Positions 1-8,559 are shown, counted from the stretch's first letter. The stretch is DNA of 48,171 bases from Shewanella sp. KT0246 (GCF_019654955.1 NZ_BPEV01000036.1:1-48171), one strand, 5' to 3'. Notes: generated by a model from the sequence alone, not told the origin. Translations and numbers: made by a program.

Positions 1-386
1 AAGAAATAATCCATTAACTTTTTATTTTCACACTGTAAGTTTTTAAGGCTATTTTCTGCGTTTTTTTTACATTTGTTTCAGTATGTTAGTTAGCTCTAAC
101 TTGGTGTAAACAGGTGTAGCCTTTTGTATCACTTTGGGTTAGTTACTGACTGGTTGCGTAAGGGTTCTATTAACCACTTGTTTTGCAGGGGTATATAGTT
201 ATTTGCTGTGATCTGGCTCTCGCTGAAACGTATCAATTTGTACCTTGGTGGTTAAATTTATGTGTTGCTTGTTGAATGATTTATGTTGATTTAACAGTAT
301 CGAGTTGAGGTTATTAACTTCGGTTTAACTAAATAAAACAATAAAAAGTCAATGTGTTAGCAAAACTAACATCCAGGGAGATTTAC
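1..386. other. Upstream region of the first TonB receptor, no gene seen
   Basis: This AT-rich stretch has no convincing coding sequence on either strand. It ends with a good ribosome binding site (AGGGAG, 374-379) for the receptor gene at 387. I saw no clear terminator, riboswitch or strong sigma-70 promoter. Any gene to the left lies outside the window. Confidence 0.5.
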
Positions 387-3062
387 ATGAGTTCATTAAC
401 GTTAACAGCTAAGGCGATTCGTCGCAGTATTCTAGCTGCGACAGCAGCATCGGTTGCCTTTTCAGGTGTAGCATTTGCTGAAGAAGTAGAAAAAGTAGAG
501 CGTATTGAGGTGACTGGTTCACGTATTAAGCAAGTGGATATGGAAACGTCTTCGCCTGTTACCGTATTAAGTGCCGCAGATATTGCACTTACAGGTGAAA
601 AAACAGTTGCTGATGTACTTAACAACTCATCTATTAACGCATTCGGTTCATGGCGTGGTACGTCTGGCTATGGTTCAGGTGCAAGTGCTACGAGCTCAAT
701 TAACATGCGTGGCCTTGGGTCGCAAGCTACATTAGTATTACTTGATGGTCGCCGTATGCCTGGTACTAGTTCAAGTTCTGGATCTACAGCGGATACGTCA
801 CAAATACCAATCGCTATTGTAGAACGTATTGAAATTTTACGTGATGGTGCTTCAGCTGTTTATGGTTCTGATGCAGTAGCTGGTGTAATCAACATCATCA
901 CTAAAAAAGAATTTGAAGGTGTGCAATTAGATTACAGTGTTGAAATGCCTGATGTTGAAGGTGGTGACGCAACTCGTTTCTCTATTGCAACTGGTTACAA
1001 CACAGATAAAGGTAACATCACTTTCACATACGAGTACTATGATACCAAAGCTGTAATGGATCGTGATATTTGGAATATGGATGATGATTCTTACGGTGAT
1101 TATAGTTCATTCAGTTCAGTACCAAATGGTTATTACAACACTGGTAAAGTAGATGAAAATGGTGATGACATTTATGACTTCTACTCAAACTCTGAAATGT
1201 GTGATGAAACAGAAAATGTTGTAAACGGTACAGATGGCAATAACAATGGTCGTTGTTATTACAGTTATGGTGAAGTGACCAAACTTTTCGGTGATATGAC
1301 GCGTAACTCGTTCATGACTAACTTTAGTTATGACATTACTGACGACATTCAATTCCGTGGTCGTGGTTCTGCATCATTAAGTGAAACTAACACTCGTTAT
1401 GCTGGTACACCTGTTTCTACTAACTATCCAGTTATGTCTGCTGATAATGCCTATAACCCAACTGGCGAAGACATGACAGTATATATGCGTTCTGTGCAAA
1501 TCGGTGAGCGTGATACCTTAACTGAAACCAATAACTACGATATGTTAGGTGGTTTTGTTGGATTCGCTGATATCGGCAACGGTATCGATTGGGAAATCAA
1601 TGCTCAATATTCAGGCTCAACAACTAACTCATTTAATTACAATTTGATTAATGATGACATTATTCAAAGCGAAATCGATACTGGTAATTACGATATCTTC
1701 AACACCAGTGGTTTGAGCTATGATGAGTGGGATCAATCGATGACTGCACTTTATAGCGCAGCAAATCATACCGGTGTTTACCAAGGTAAATTCGATAGTA
1801 CTCAGATTGATGGTTTAGCTTCTACAACATTTATTGATAATGACAACTTCACACTTGCTATGCTAGTTGGTGCTGAATATGAAATGATCAACTTTAAGCA
1901 AACTTCAGACCCAGAATCAGCAGCAGGTATTATCTCTGGTGGTTCAGGTGGTGATGATGTCGATGCTGAGCGTGACCGTACTGCTGCATATACAGAAATC
2001 CAAATGGGCTTACCAGCTAATATCGATGTTTCGCTAGCTGTTCGCTACGAGCGTTATGAGCAAGAGGGTTCGTTAACTGGTGCTACTGGTGTAGTGACTA
2101 ACTCTTCAACATTTGATGCTGTTGTACCTAAGATTGGTGTGAGCTGGCGTCCAGTTGACAGCTTATTAGTCCGTGCAAGTTATGGTGATTCATTCCGAGC
2201 GCCTAATATGGGCGAGATGTTCTCATCTCAGTCGTTAAGCTTTGAAACTGCATATGACTCAGTATGGTGTGAAGAAAACAACGGTTCAGATGCTAACTAC
2301 TGTGCTACAGGTAACCAGCATAAAACATGGTTTGGCGGTAACCCAGACTTAGAAGCTGAAGAAGGTAACTCGCTAACATTAGGTGCTGTTTGGAATGTCA
2401 CAGATGCTTGGAGTGTTGAGCTTTCTTACTACGACATTACTTACGACAACAAGATTGAAGCAGTAAGTGCTACAGATGTTATTCGTGATGAAAAACTTAA
2501 CGGCAGTTCAGACTTCGTCACTCGTGGAGCTGATGGTAAAATTGAATACATAGAAAGTGGCTACATCAATATGTCTTCTGTTGTAACCAGTGGTTTAGAT
2601 TTTGCCACATCATATAATTTAGAAACTGGTTTCGGTGACTTTAACTTCAAAGTCGATATGACACACGTATTAGAATTTGAAGAGCAAGCTGATTCAGAAT
2701 CTATTGCAATCGATTACGCAGGTATTCAGGATTACCCACAATGGCGTGGTAATTTAGCAGCAGCTTGGTACTACAACGACTTTAACGCTGCTTGGACTAC
2801 TGTGTACATTGGTAGTCAATCAGGTCAATACTGGCGTGATCTAGGCTATGATTATATTACAGATACACCTGATTACTTTAAACATAATATCCAATTTGGT
2901 TATTCTCACGATTGGAATGGTTCTATCACAGTAGGTATCAATAACGTATTTGATGAAGAAGCACCAACTTGGTACGACTTCTCAGGCTACCGTGACGTGA
3001 ATACTGACTTGTATGATGTACTAGGTCGTACTTACTACCTACGTATCAATCAAAAATTCTAA
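387..3062 (+). CDS. TonB-dependent outer membrane receptor
   Basis: The 891-residue protein begins with a signal peptide ending near AFA-EE (about residue 32). A TonB-box-like segment (VERIEVTGSRI) and a plug domain follow at about residues 45-170, with the family motifs NMRGLG, LLDGRRMP, ERIEILRDGASAVYGSDAVAGVINIIT. The rest is a beta barrel ending in the outer-membrane signature aromatic YYLRINQKF. I chose the ATG at 387 over an in-frame upstream codon at 354 because AGGGAG lies 7 nt before it and the signal peptide then starts normally. The gene is monocistronic, with a hairpin terminator after it. Size and plug sequence resemble the large receptors common in Shewanella and Alteromonadales, which often take up oligosaccharides or peptides. 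The substrate cannot be read from the sequence. Confidence 0.93.
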   Translation: MSSLTLTAKAIRRSILAATAASVAFSGVAFAEEVEKVERIEVTGSRIKQVDMETSSPVTVLSAADIALTGEKTVADVLNNSSINAFGSWRGTSGYGSGASATSSINMRGLGSQATLVLLDGRRMPGTSSSSGSTADTSQIPIAIVERIEILRDGASAVYGSDAVAGVINIITKKEFEGVQLDYSVEMPDVEGGDATRFSIATGYNTDKGNITFTYEYYDTKAVMDRDIWNMDDDSYGDYSSFSSVPNGYYNTGKVDENGDDIYDFYSNSEMCDETENVVNGTDGNNNGRCYYSYGEVTKLFGDMTRNSFMTNFSYDITDDIQFRGRGSASLSETNTRYAGTPVSTNYPVMSADNAYNPTGEDMTVYMRSVQIGERDTLTETNNYDMLGGFVGFADIGNGIDWEINAQYSGSTTNSFNYNLINDDIIQSEIDTGNYDIFNTSGLSYDEWDQSMTALYSAANHTGVYQGKFDSTQIDGLASTTFIDNDNFTLAMLVGAEYEMINFKQTSDPESAAGIISGGSGGDDVDAERDRTAAYTEIQMGLPANIDVSLAVRYERYEQEGSLTGATGVVTNSSTFDAVVPKIGVSWRPVDSLLVRASYGDSFRAPNMGEMFSSQSLSFETAYDSVWCEENNGSDANYCATGNQHKTWFGGNPDLEAEEGNSLTLGAVWNVTDAWSVELSYYDITYDNKIEAVSATDVIRDEKLNGSSDFVTRGADGKIEYIESGYINMSSVVTSGLDFATSYNLETGFGDFNFKVDMTHVLEFEEQADSESIAIDYAGIQDYPQWRGNLAAAWYYNDFNAAWTTVYIGSQSGQYWRDLGYDYITDTPDYFKHNIQFGYSHDWNGSITVGINNVFDEEAPTWYDFSGYRDVNTDLYDVLGRTYYLRINQKF

Positions 3063-3080
3063 AGTGAAATTTAGCTAATA

Positions 3081-3108
3081 AAAACCTCCGCGAGTCGGAG
3101 GTTTTTTT
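3081..3108 (+). terminator. Rho-independent terminator after TonB receptor
   Basis: The stem AACCTCCG/CGGAGGTT with a 5-nt loop is followed by seven T residues. The opposite strand also has a short T run, so the hairpin may also stop transcription of the DksA-like gene arriving from the right. Confidence 0.85.
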
Positions 3109-3187
3109 ATGGATGATACTCATCAAATAGTTGATTATTGAAAGTCAAAAGCTAAAAAGAAGGGAGATTAATAAAGGGCTAAGAAAA

Positions 3188-3556
3188 TTAGTGGCTTAAG
3201 CGAAGTTCTTGACGGTGTTCTTGGCGGTGTTTTTCTCCACACTTGGCGCAACGTTGTTCTGTCGGATCGGCAGCTAATCTTTGTGCTTCAATTTCAGACT
3301 CACAATCAGAACATAAACCGTATAGGCCAAGTTCAAGCTGACAAAGGGCTGCATCGAGGCGAGTCAGTTGAGCAAATAAAGGGATGTCAGTTAGCTTTTG
3401 GGCACTCATTAGCTCAATGAGTTCAGTCAAGCTCATATTAAAGTGAATTTGAGCCGCACTATTAACATTCACCTGCTGGTTAAGTTGATGCACTAACTCA
3501 TATTTAAGTTGTGCTTCTTTTTGCATTAATGTCTGTTGTATCTCTTCAATGCTCAC
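3188..3556 (-). CDS. DksA/TraR family C4 zinc finger protein
   Basis: This 122-residue protein is helical in its N-terminal 75 residues. It ends in the DksA/TraR zinc finger, with C82-x2-C85 and C103-x2-C106 and the motif LGLYGLCSDC...RLAADP. It is shorter than DksA (about 150 residues), and the DksA acidic coiled-coil tip is not obvious. It belongs with the small DksA/TraR-like or YbiI-like proteins, which may bind the RNA polymerase secondary channel. The start is a GTG at 3556; the ribosome binding site is weak. It is transcribed towards the first TonB receptor and away from dusC. Family assignment is secure; a role in transcription is inferred. Confidence 0.82.
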   Translation of the reverse strand: MSIEEIQQTLMQKEAQLKYELVHQLNQQVNVNSAAQIHFNMSLTELIELMSAQKLTDIPLFAQLTRLDAALCQLELGLYGLCSDCESEIEAQRLAADPTEQRCAKCGEKHRQEHRQELRLSH

Positions 3557-3710
3557 AAAAGGGCCTAATTTTTAATCTCTTTACTGGGTATATTAGTCTA
3601 ACGCTAATCAATTCTATTGTTATGATGGAGATCAAACCTATGCTTCATTTTAGTGAACTAACATTAAGGTTTGTTTATATTGAATCTAAACAATAAATTC
3701 GCAAATTCAA

Positions 3711-4658
3711 TTAATGGCTATTTTGTTTATAGGCTTTTTCTAAAATTTTCACTATATCATCTGTCGTTTTCATTACTCTTAACTCTCTGAACAATATGTC
3801 AGCTTCAGGGTATTGCTTATTAAGATAGGTAAACCATTGTTTCACTCGAGCTGGATAGTAATCAGCTTTTTTACCAATAAGCTGTTTTTGGGTATAGCTC
3901 AGCAGTAAACTTAACGTTTGCGACCAGGTATAAGGCGCAACACCATCTTTGATGGTTGCGGCTAAATTAGGCAGCGACATGGCGCCGCGTCCAAGCATAA
4001 TATTGTCACAGCCTGTGACTTCCATGCAGCGTTTAGCATCTTCAGCACTCCAAATTTCACCATTGGCAATCACAGGAATAGGTAAGCGTTCACGCACTTC
4101 GGTGATGTACTCCCAATAAGCTGGCGGTTTATAACCGTCCACTTTACTGCGGGCATGAATTGCAAGTTCTGTGGCGCCGGCTTCATATACAGCTAATGCA
4201 TTTTCCATGAACAATGATTTGTCTTCAAAACCGAGTCGGATTTTAGCTGTTACGGGTTGCTCTGCAGGTACAGCATCACGCATGGCTTTTACAATGTCGT
4301 GAATGGTGTCAGGGTATTGCAGTAATACAGCGCCACCGTTACTGCGGTTGACCATTTTAGCTGGGCAGCCAAAGTTAGCATCAACCCCTTGTGAGCCCAA
4401 TTCAACGGCACGTTGGGCATTTTCAGCCATCACACTTGGATGTTGTCCTAGTAATTGAATACGAACAGGTGTGCCTGATGCTGTAAAACCACCGTTATGG
4501 AGTTCAGGGCACAGTTTGTAGTACACCTTTTCTGGTAGTAATTGACTTATCACCCGGACAAATTCAGTGACGACTAAATCATAGGAATTAATTTCAGATA
4601 AAATTTCTCGCATCAAATCATCAATGACGCCTTCCATTGGAGCTAATACTACGCGCAC
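3711..4658 (-). CDS. dusC: tRNA-dihydrouridine(16) synthase DusC
   Basis: This flavin-dependent enzyme reduces uridine 16 in the tRNA D loop. The N-terminal motif VLAPMEGV, the catalytic segment NFGCPAKMVNRSNGGA, the LGFED and AIHAR strands, and GRGAM near the C-terminal half of the TIM barrel all fit the Dus family. The DusC subfamily is supported by the 315-residue length and the GGFTASGTPVRIQLLGQHP segment. I start at the GTG at 4658: the protein then begins MRVVLAPMEG, an AGG lies 7 nt upstream, and the catalytic cysteine falls at residue 98, as in E. coli DusC. An in-frame ATG at 4691 would add eleven residues. The gene stands alone on the minus strand. Confidence 0.92.
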   Translation of the reverse strand: MRVVLAPMEGVIDDLMREILSEINSYDLVVTEFVRVISQLLPEKVYYKLCPELHNGGFTASGTPVRIQLLGQHPSVMAENAQRAVELGSQGVDANFGCPAKMVNRSNGGAVLLQYPDTIHDIVKAMRDAVPAEQPVTAKIRLGFEDKSLFMENALAVYEAGATELAIHARSKVDGYKPPAYWEYITEVRERLPIPVIANGEIWSAEDAKRCMEVTGCDNIMLGRGAMSLPNLAATIKDGVAPYTWSQTLSLLLSYTQKQLIGKKADYYPARVKQWFTYLNKQYPEADILFRELRVMKTTDDIVKILEKAYKQNSH

Positions 4659-4973
4659 GGCTGAACCTGTTGTAAATAAAAGGAGCGCCATTTTAGCGAC
4701 TTTCGTTTTTTATACAAATTCATTTCGAAACAGTAAATAAACTTTAAAACGGCTTTGGTGAAATATTAATCTTAAATATCAGCTTGATAGATTGTTTTTT
4801 TACACTATGATTACAATTGAAATGAACTCTCTAGCAAGAAATTTTAAAAATATTTATGACTTAGATCAATTTTTGTGAAATAAAAGTAAACGGTTGTAGG
4901 TCTAATCAATTGTAAGCCAGCACTGTTAGCTGTTGGTCATCATTATAAAAGTTTAAATATAAGGAAGAATATT
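4659..4973. other. Intergenic region between dusC and the hvfA-like gene
   Basis: This AT-rich divergent promoter region has no gene. It must carry the promoters of dusC (leftward) and of the RiPP precursor gene (rightward). A TATAAA at 4944-4949 could be a -10 element for the latter, but no good -35 stands at the right distance. I could not identify an ECF-sigma, copper or iron operator here. Confidence 0.45.
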
Positions 4974-5378
4974 ATGAACTCAGTAAAACAAACAACAGTA
5001 GCAATGGCTTTAGGCGCGGTAGTATTAACGGCTGGTGTATCAACTTCAGTTGAAGCTAACCCATTTGGTTTTGAGCAAATGAGTGCAGGTTACCAACTTG
5101 ATGGCGGTGATGAAAAAGCCAAAGAAGGCAAGTGCGGTGAAGGTAAGTGCGGCGGCGACATGAAAAAAGCCAAAGAAGGTAAATGTGGCGAAGGCAAGTG
5201 CGGCGGCGACATGAAAGCCAAAGAAGGCAAGTGTGGCGAAGGTAAATGCGGCGGCGACATGAAAGCCAAAGAAGGTAAGTGTGGTGAAGGTAAATGCGGC
5301 GGTGACATGAAAAAAGCCGCAGAAGGGAAAGCTAAAGAAGGTAAGTGTGGTGAAGGTAAATGTGGTGGTGCTAAGTAA
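4974..5378 (+). CDS. hvfA: HvfA-type RiPP metallophore precursor with ten EGKCG motifs
   Basis: The 134-residue product has a signal peptide (about residues 1-28, ending VEA). A short conserved segment with AGYQL follows (about residues 38-42), then a low-complexity tail. The tail is five copies of a unit containing two EGKCG motifs and usually GGDMK, giving ten cysteines, all within EGKCG. This matches HvfA-type precursors. In Haemophilus the EGKCG cysteines are converted by an MNIO enzyme to oxazolone/thioamide groups that bind copper. AAGGAAG precedes the ATG. The MNIO enzyme and its partner lie directly downstream, which supports the assignment. The ORF on the opposite strand over the repeats is a shadow. 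Modification chemistry and metal are inferred from the family. Confidence 0.9.
   Translation: MNSVKQTTVAMALGAVVLTAGVSTSVEANPFGFEQMSAGYQLDGGDEKAKEGKCGEGKCGGDMKKAKEGKCGEGKCGGDMKAKEGKCGEGKCGGDMKAKEGKCGEGKCGGDMKKAAEGKAKEGKCGEGKCGGAK
5115..5372 (+). repeat. In-frame tandem repeats encoding the EGKCG units
   Basis: Five imperfect copies of a 48-51 bp unit begin near 5115, 5166, 5214, 5262 and 5334. They encode AKEGKCGEGKCGG followed, in the first four, by DMK. Copies differ mainly at synonymous third positions (AAG/AAA, TGC/TGT, GGC/GGT), so the protein repeat is being kept while the DNA drifts. Unit lengths are multiples of three, so copy-number change would preserve the reading frame. Confidence 0.88.
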
Positions 5379-5462
5379 TTTTTTTACTAGCATATAAACT
5401 TTACATCCATAACATTTTTTACCCCATTGAATGTTTAATGTGAATGTAAAGTACGTCATGAT

Positions 5463-5487
5463 AAGGCCTGTTATGCAGGCCTTTTTA
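5463..5487 (+). terminator. Hairpin terminator between hvfA and hvfB
   Basis: The stem AAGGCCTG/CAGGCCTT with a 5-nt loop is followed by TTT at the end of the T run. It lies after the precursor gene and 32 nt before the hvfB ATG, so it may act as a partial terminator that keeps precursor mRNA in excess over enzyme mRNA. Confidence 0.75.
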
Positions 5488-5518
5488 ATTGATAAAAAGT
5501 AACAAACGGAGTGTTGTA

Positions 5519-6358
5519 ATGACAGAGCAAGCTAAAGTTGGACTGGGTTTACGCCGAGAGATGCTTGATGAGTTTTGTCAGCAGGTACCAGATGAGATTA
5601 ACTTCTTTGAAGTGGCACCAGAAAACTGGATGACTTTAGGTGGGAAATTTGGCAAACAGTTTAGACAGTTAACCGAACGGCATGAGTTTTTTTGTCATGG
5701 TTTATCACTCTCAATTGGTAGTCCTGAAAAGCTTGATACCGAGTTTGTTAAAAACATCAAAGCCTTTCTCGATTTACACCAGATCAATATTTATTCAGAA
5801 CACCTAAGTTATTGCTCTGGTAACGGTCATATGTATGATTTGATGCCTATTCCATTCACGGAAGAGGCGGTCAGTTACGTGGCTAAGCGTATTAAACAAG
5901 TTGAAGATATTCTTGAGAGGCCATTCATACTTGAAAACGTGTCTTTTTACGCCGCTCCAGGTGCGCAAATGAATGAACAGCAGTTTGTTAATGCTGTTTT
6001 AACGGAAGCTGACTGTAAATTGCTTTTAGATGTTAATAACATTTACGTCAATTCAATTAACCACCAATATAATGCTGCTGAGTTTTTGACATCAATGCCA
6101 ACTGAGCGCATCGAGTACATGCATATAGCAGGGCATTACGAAGAAACTTCCGAGCTAATGGTGGATACTCACGGCGCGGATGTGATTGATCCAGTTTGGG
6201 CATTATTGCAACAAAGCTATCAGCAACACGGTGTGTTTCCAACCTTGTTAGAACGAGATTTTAATATCCCTAAAACGCCAGAGCTATTGCTGGAAATTAA
6301 TCAAATTCATCAATATCAGCAGCAAACGTTAGCCTCGTCAAAAGCAAGGAGTGCTTAA
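5519..6358 (+). CDS. hvfB: MNIO family (DUF692) RiPP-modifying enzyme HvfB/BufB-like
   Basis: This 279-residue TIM-barrel protein belongs to the DUF692 family of multinuclear non-heme iron-dependent oxidative enzymes. Candidate metal ligands at family positions are H60 (CHGLSLS), E94/H95 (SEHLSY), E139/N140 (LENVS), D171/N174 (LLLDVNNIYVN), H202/H206 (MHIAGH), D217/H218 (DTHG) and E245 (LLERD). Known family members convert precursor cysteines to oxazolone, thioamide or thiooxazole groups. The start at 5519 is preceded by ACGGAG at good spacing; an upstream in-frame start at 5489 lies in the terminator's T run. The stop overlaps the next ATG by one base (TAATG), indicating translational coupling with the partner protein. 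The substrate is presumably the EGKCG precursor just upstream. Confidence 0.92.
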   Translation: MTEQAKVGLGLRREMLDEFCQQVPDEINFFEVAPENWMTLGGKFGKQFRQLTERHEFFCHGLSLSIGSPEKLDTEFVKNIKAFLDLHQINIYSEHLSYCSGNGHMYDLMPIPFTEEAVSYVAKRIKQVEDILERPFILENVSFYAAPGAQMNEQQFVNAVLTEADCKLLLDVNNIYVNSINHQYNAAEFLTSMPTERIEYMHIAGHYEETSELMVDTHGADVIDPVWALLQQSYQQHGVFPTLLERDFNIPKTPELLLEINQIHQYQQQTLASSKARSA

Positions 6359-7137
6359 TGAATTTTATTGACACTCAGCAATCATTTATGGACTACATTC
6401 GAGATCCTAGTCGGCCGTTACCTTATGGTATGACTTTAGAGCGAATGACGGTATATCGAGAACTATTTTTTAATAATATAAATGGTTTTGTATCGGGTGC
6501 TTTTCCAGTATTAAAGTCTCTATATACAGATGAAGCCTGGCTCAAGCTTATTCAACAGTTTTTTGTCAGCTTTGACTGTAAAACCCCAATTTTTATAGAA
6601 ATTTCTCAAGAGTTTATCGCGTTTTTACAAACTCAATATCAAACTGTGGATTATGACCCACCATTTATGATTGAACTGGCGCATTACGAATGGCTTGAGT
6701 TATATATCGCTACTGTTTTTGATAATGAAAAAGAACAATCAATAACCACCAAAATGCTCACCGAGATGCCATTATCACTGTCAGTAAAAGCCACTGTCAC
6801 TCAGTATCATTATGATGTGCAACATATTAGTGTTAATTATCAGCCAACAGAACCAAGCGAGCAGCCTTATAGCTTTTGTGTCTATCGTGACGAGGCTGAT
6901 GAAGTTATATTTTTACAGTTGAACCCGCTAACAGCGCAAGTATTAGGGTTTATCAGCCAATCACAAGCTTGTTATCTGAATGATATTATCGTTTGGCTGC
7001 AAACATCTTATCCTCAAATGAGTACTGAAACCTTGTCAAACGGCTGCTTACAGATGCTCCAACAACTGGCTGAAAAGGGCATTATCTGCACTTTAGCTGA
7101 TGCACAACAGAACAACTCAAAACACACAGTTATTTAA
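6358..7137 (+). CDS. hvfC: DUF2063 domain RiPP-recognition partner HvfC/BufC-like
   Basis: This 259-residue protein has an N-terminal DUF2063 domain. Diagnostic segments are QQSFMDYIRDP, MTVYRELFFNNINGFVSGAFPVLKSLY, FFVSFDCKTPIFIEISQEFIAFL and PPFMIELAHYEWLEL. A C-terminal winged-helix-like part (about residues 175-250) may bind the precursor leader. In characterised MNIO systems this protein forms a complex with the MNIO enzyme and recruits the peptide. It overlaps hvfB by one base. In many related loci the next gene encodes a DoxX-like membrane protein (HvfD); none is found here. Confidence 0.9.
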   Translation: MNFIDTQQSFMDYIRDPSRPLPYGMTLERMTVYRELFFNNINGFVSGAFPVLKSLYTDEAWLKLIQQFFVSFDCKTPIFIEISQEFIAFLQTQYQTVDYDPPFMIELAHYEWLELYIATVFDNEKEQSITTKMLTEMPLSLSVKATVTQYHYDVQHISVNYQPTEPSEQPYSFCVYRDEADEVIFLQLNPLTAQVLGFISQSQACYLNDIIVWLQTSYPQMSTETLSNGCLQMLQQLAEKGIICTLADAQQNNSKHTVI

Positions 7138-7180
7138 GGGTTTTTATTGACCATCTTTTTACTTACAATAGCGCGAATTT

Positions 7181-7196
7181 TGTGATCTAGTTCACG
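7181..7196. promoter_or_regulatory. Candidate CRP-type operator
   Basis: TGTGATCTAGTTCACG is close to the CRP consensus TGTGA-N6-TCACA, with one mismatch in the last position. It lies 42 bp before the ATG of the 39-residue ORF and 44 bp after the hvfC stop. Whether it activates or represses the small gene is unknown. Confidence 0.5.
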
Positions 7197-7238
7197 CTGC
7201 CAGAAGGTGGTTAACATTACTCTTAGGAATCAAATAAC

Positions 7239-7358
7239 ATGAGTCAGCCGTTTAAAGACCCATTTAACATTTTGTATTTTATTGGTTTTATCCTTGTTTT
7301 GCTATTACCAACATTACCAGCTTCTATTTCAGCGTTGAGACTTGCAGGCTTAATTTAA
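7239..7358 (+). CDS. 39-residue single-pass membrane peptide
   Basis: The ATG at 7239 opens a 39-codon frame ending TAA at 7358. The product starts MSQPFKDPFNILYFIGFIL, followed by VLLLPTLPASISALRLAGLI. It has a short polar N terminus, one hydrophobic segment (about residues 11-30) with a Pro-containing end, and a short amphipathic tail. A ribosome binding site (AGGA, 7225-7228) precedes it, a CRP-like site lies upstream and a strong terminator follows at 7411. Together these make a real small gene likely. I recognise no family. It sits where an HvfD-type DoxX membrane protein might be expected, but is far too short to be one. Confidence 0.6.
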   Translation: MSQPFKDPFNILYFIGFILVLLLPTLPASISALRLAGLI

Positions 7359-7410
7359 CTGTTAATCTCAGTTATTATACTGGGCTATTTTTAATAGCAT
7401 CGGTTATCCA

Positions 7411-7437
7411 AAAACCATTCTATTGAATGGTTTTTTT
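7411..7437 (+). terminator. Rho-independent terminator after the small membrane peptide
   Basis: The stem AAAACCATTC/GAATGGTTTT has a TATT loop and is followed by T residues. It overlaps the upstream in-frame extension of the DUF454 ORF, which argues that the DUF454 protein starts later, at 7456. Confidence 0.85.
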
Positions 7438-7455
7438 GATTTTGCATGGAGTGAT

Positions 7456-7821
7456 ATGTCGTTAAAGCGCGGCTTTTTTGTAATTGTAGGTTTAACCAGC
7501 GTAACATTAGGTACCATTGGTATTGTGGTGCCGCTGTTGCCAACAGTGCCTTTTATATTACTGGCAGCGTATTGTTTCGCACGATCCAGTGACAGGTTAC
7601 ATCATTGGTTGATGACCCATCCATGGTTTTCTCAAGGTTTAAACGATTGGCAAAACAAACGGTCGATCAATAAGAAGTTAAAGCGTAAAGCGATGATAAT
7701 GACCACGCTGAGCTTTGTAATCAGTATCGCAATAGTGCCATTATTTTGGGTACAGATAATGTTAGTTTGTATGTTATGTGTACTACTGATTTTTATGTGG
7801 CAGATCCCAGAGTTAGACTAA
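7456..7821 (+). CDS. DUF454 (YbaN-like) inner membrane protein
   Basis: The 121-residue protein has the DUF454 signature: a first hydrophobic helix ending in GIVVPLLPTVPFILLAAYCFARSS, then LHHWLMTHPWF, a basic cytoplasmic stretch (KRSINKKLKRKA) and two more hydrophobic helices. It corresponds to E. coli YbaN, whose function is unknown. In E. coli ybaN also lies beside apt and dnaX, so this is conserved synteny. The start at 7456 has GGAG just upstream; the longer frame from 7423 begins inside a terminator hairpin. Confidence 0.87.
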   Translation: MSLKRGFFVIVGLTSVTLGTIGIVVPLLPTVPFILLAAYCFARSSDRLHHWLMTHPWFSQGLNDWQNKRSINKKLKRKAMIMTTLSFVISIAIVPLFWVQIMLVCMLCVLLIFMWQIPELD

Positions 7822-7979
7822 AAGTTGCTAGTATTTTGCTCGTTAGTTGCAACTCACTTAAAACATGCTTACTATCAGCCAAATCGAGTGATATGCCAGA
7901 TACTATTTTTGCAATTTCAGTTTAATGAGTATTGCCAATCTGGCTATTAATCCATTCCTTTTTAAATAGACTACACAAT

Positions 7980-8531
7980 ATGACTATGAATCCAGCAAGT
8001 TTAGCGTTAATCAAAGATAGCATTAAAGCCATTCCTGATTATCCCATTCCAGGCATTATGTTCCGCGATGTGACCAGCTTATTAGAAGATGCTGAAGCTT
8101 ATAAAGCTACTATCGCTTTATTCGTTGAACATTATAAGTCGCTTGGATTCACAAAAGTTGTAGGAACTGAAGCCCGAGGTTTTCTATTCGGTGCGCCATT
8201 AGCACTTGAATTAGGTATTGGTTTTGTACCAGTACGTAAGCCAGGCAAGTTACCTAGAAAAACAATTGCGCAAACTTACGATCTTGAATACGGCAAAGAC
8301 ACCTTAGAAATTCACGTTGATGCCATAAAACCAGGTGACAAAGTATTAGTGGTTGATGACTTACTAGCAACTGGCGGAACAATTGAAGCGACAGTTAAGT
8401 TAATTCGTGAACTTGGCGGCGATGTTGCTCATGCGGCATTTGTTATTTCATTGCCTGATATTGGCGGCGAGAAACGTATTGAAGCCTTAGGGATCGACAT
8501 TTTGACCTTGTGTGAGTTTGAAGGCGAGTAA
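7980..8531 (+). CDS. apt: Adenine phosphoribosyltransferase
   Basis: Apt makes AMP from adenine and PRPP in purine salvage. The 183-residue sequence has the family motifs IPDYPIPGIMFRDVTSLLED, VVGTEARGFLFGAPLALELG, FVPVRKPGKLPR and the PRPP-binding loop VLVVDDLLATGGT (about residues 120-132). I start at the ATG at 7980 (MTMNPASLAL); the ATG at 7986 is also possible, while an upstream TTG frame adds an unlikely hydrophobic leader. Apt lies upstream of dnaX as in many gammaproteobacteria, but a terminator and a 300-bp gap separate the two here. Confidence 0.95.
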   Translation: MTMNPASLALIKDSIKAIPDYPIPGIMFRDVTSLLEDAEAYKATIALFVEHYKSLGFTKVVGTEARGFLFGAPLALELGIGFVPVRKPGKLPRKTIAQTYDLEYGKDTLEIHVDAIKPGDKVLVVDDLLATGGTIEATVKLIRELGGDVAHAAFVISLPDIGGEKRIEALGIDILTLCEFEGE

Positions 8532-8559
8532 TTTGATATCCTAGATAAGGCAAATAAGG

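Noticed and set aside
5046..5459. Long open frames on the minus strand across the EGKCG repeats
   Set aside because: They arise from the repeated codon pattern of the precursor gene. They give low-complexity Phe/Thr/Pro proteins without ribosome binding sites.
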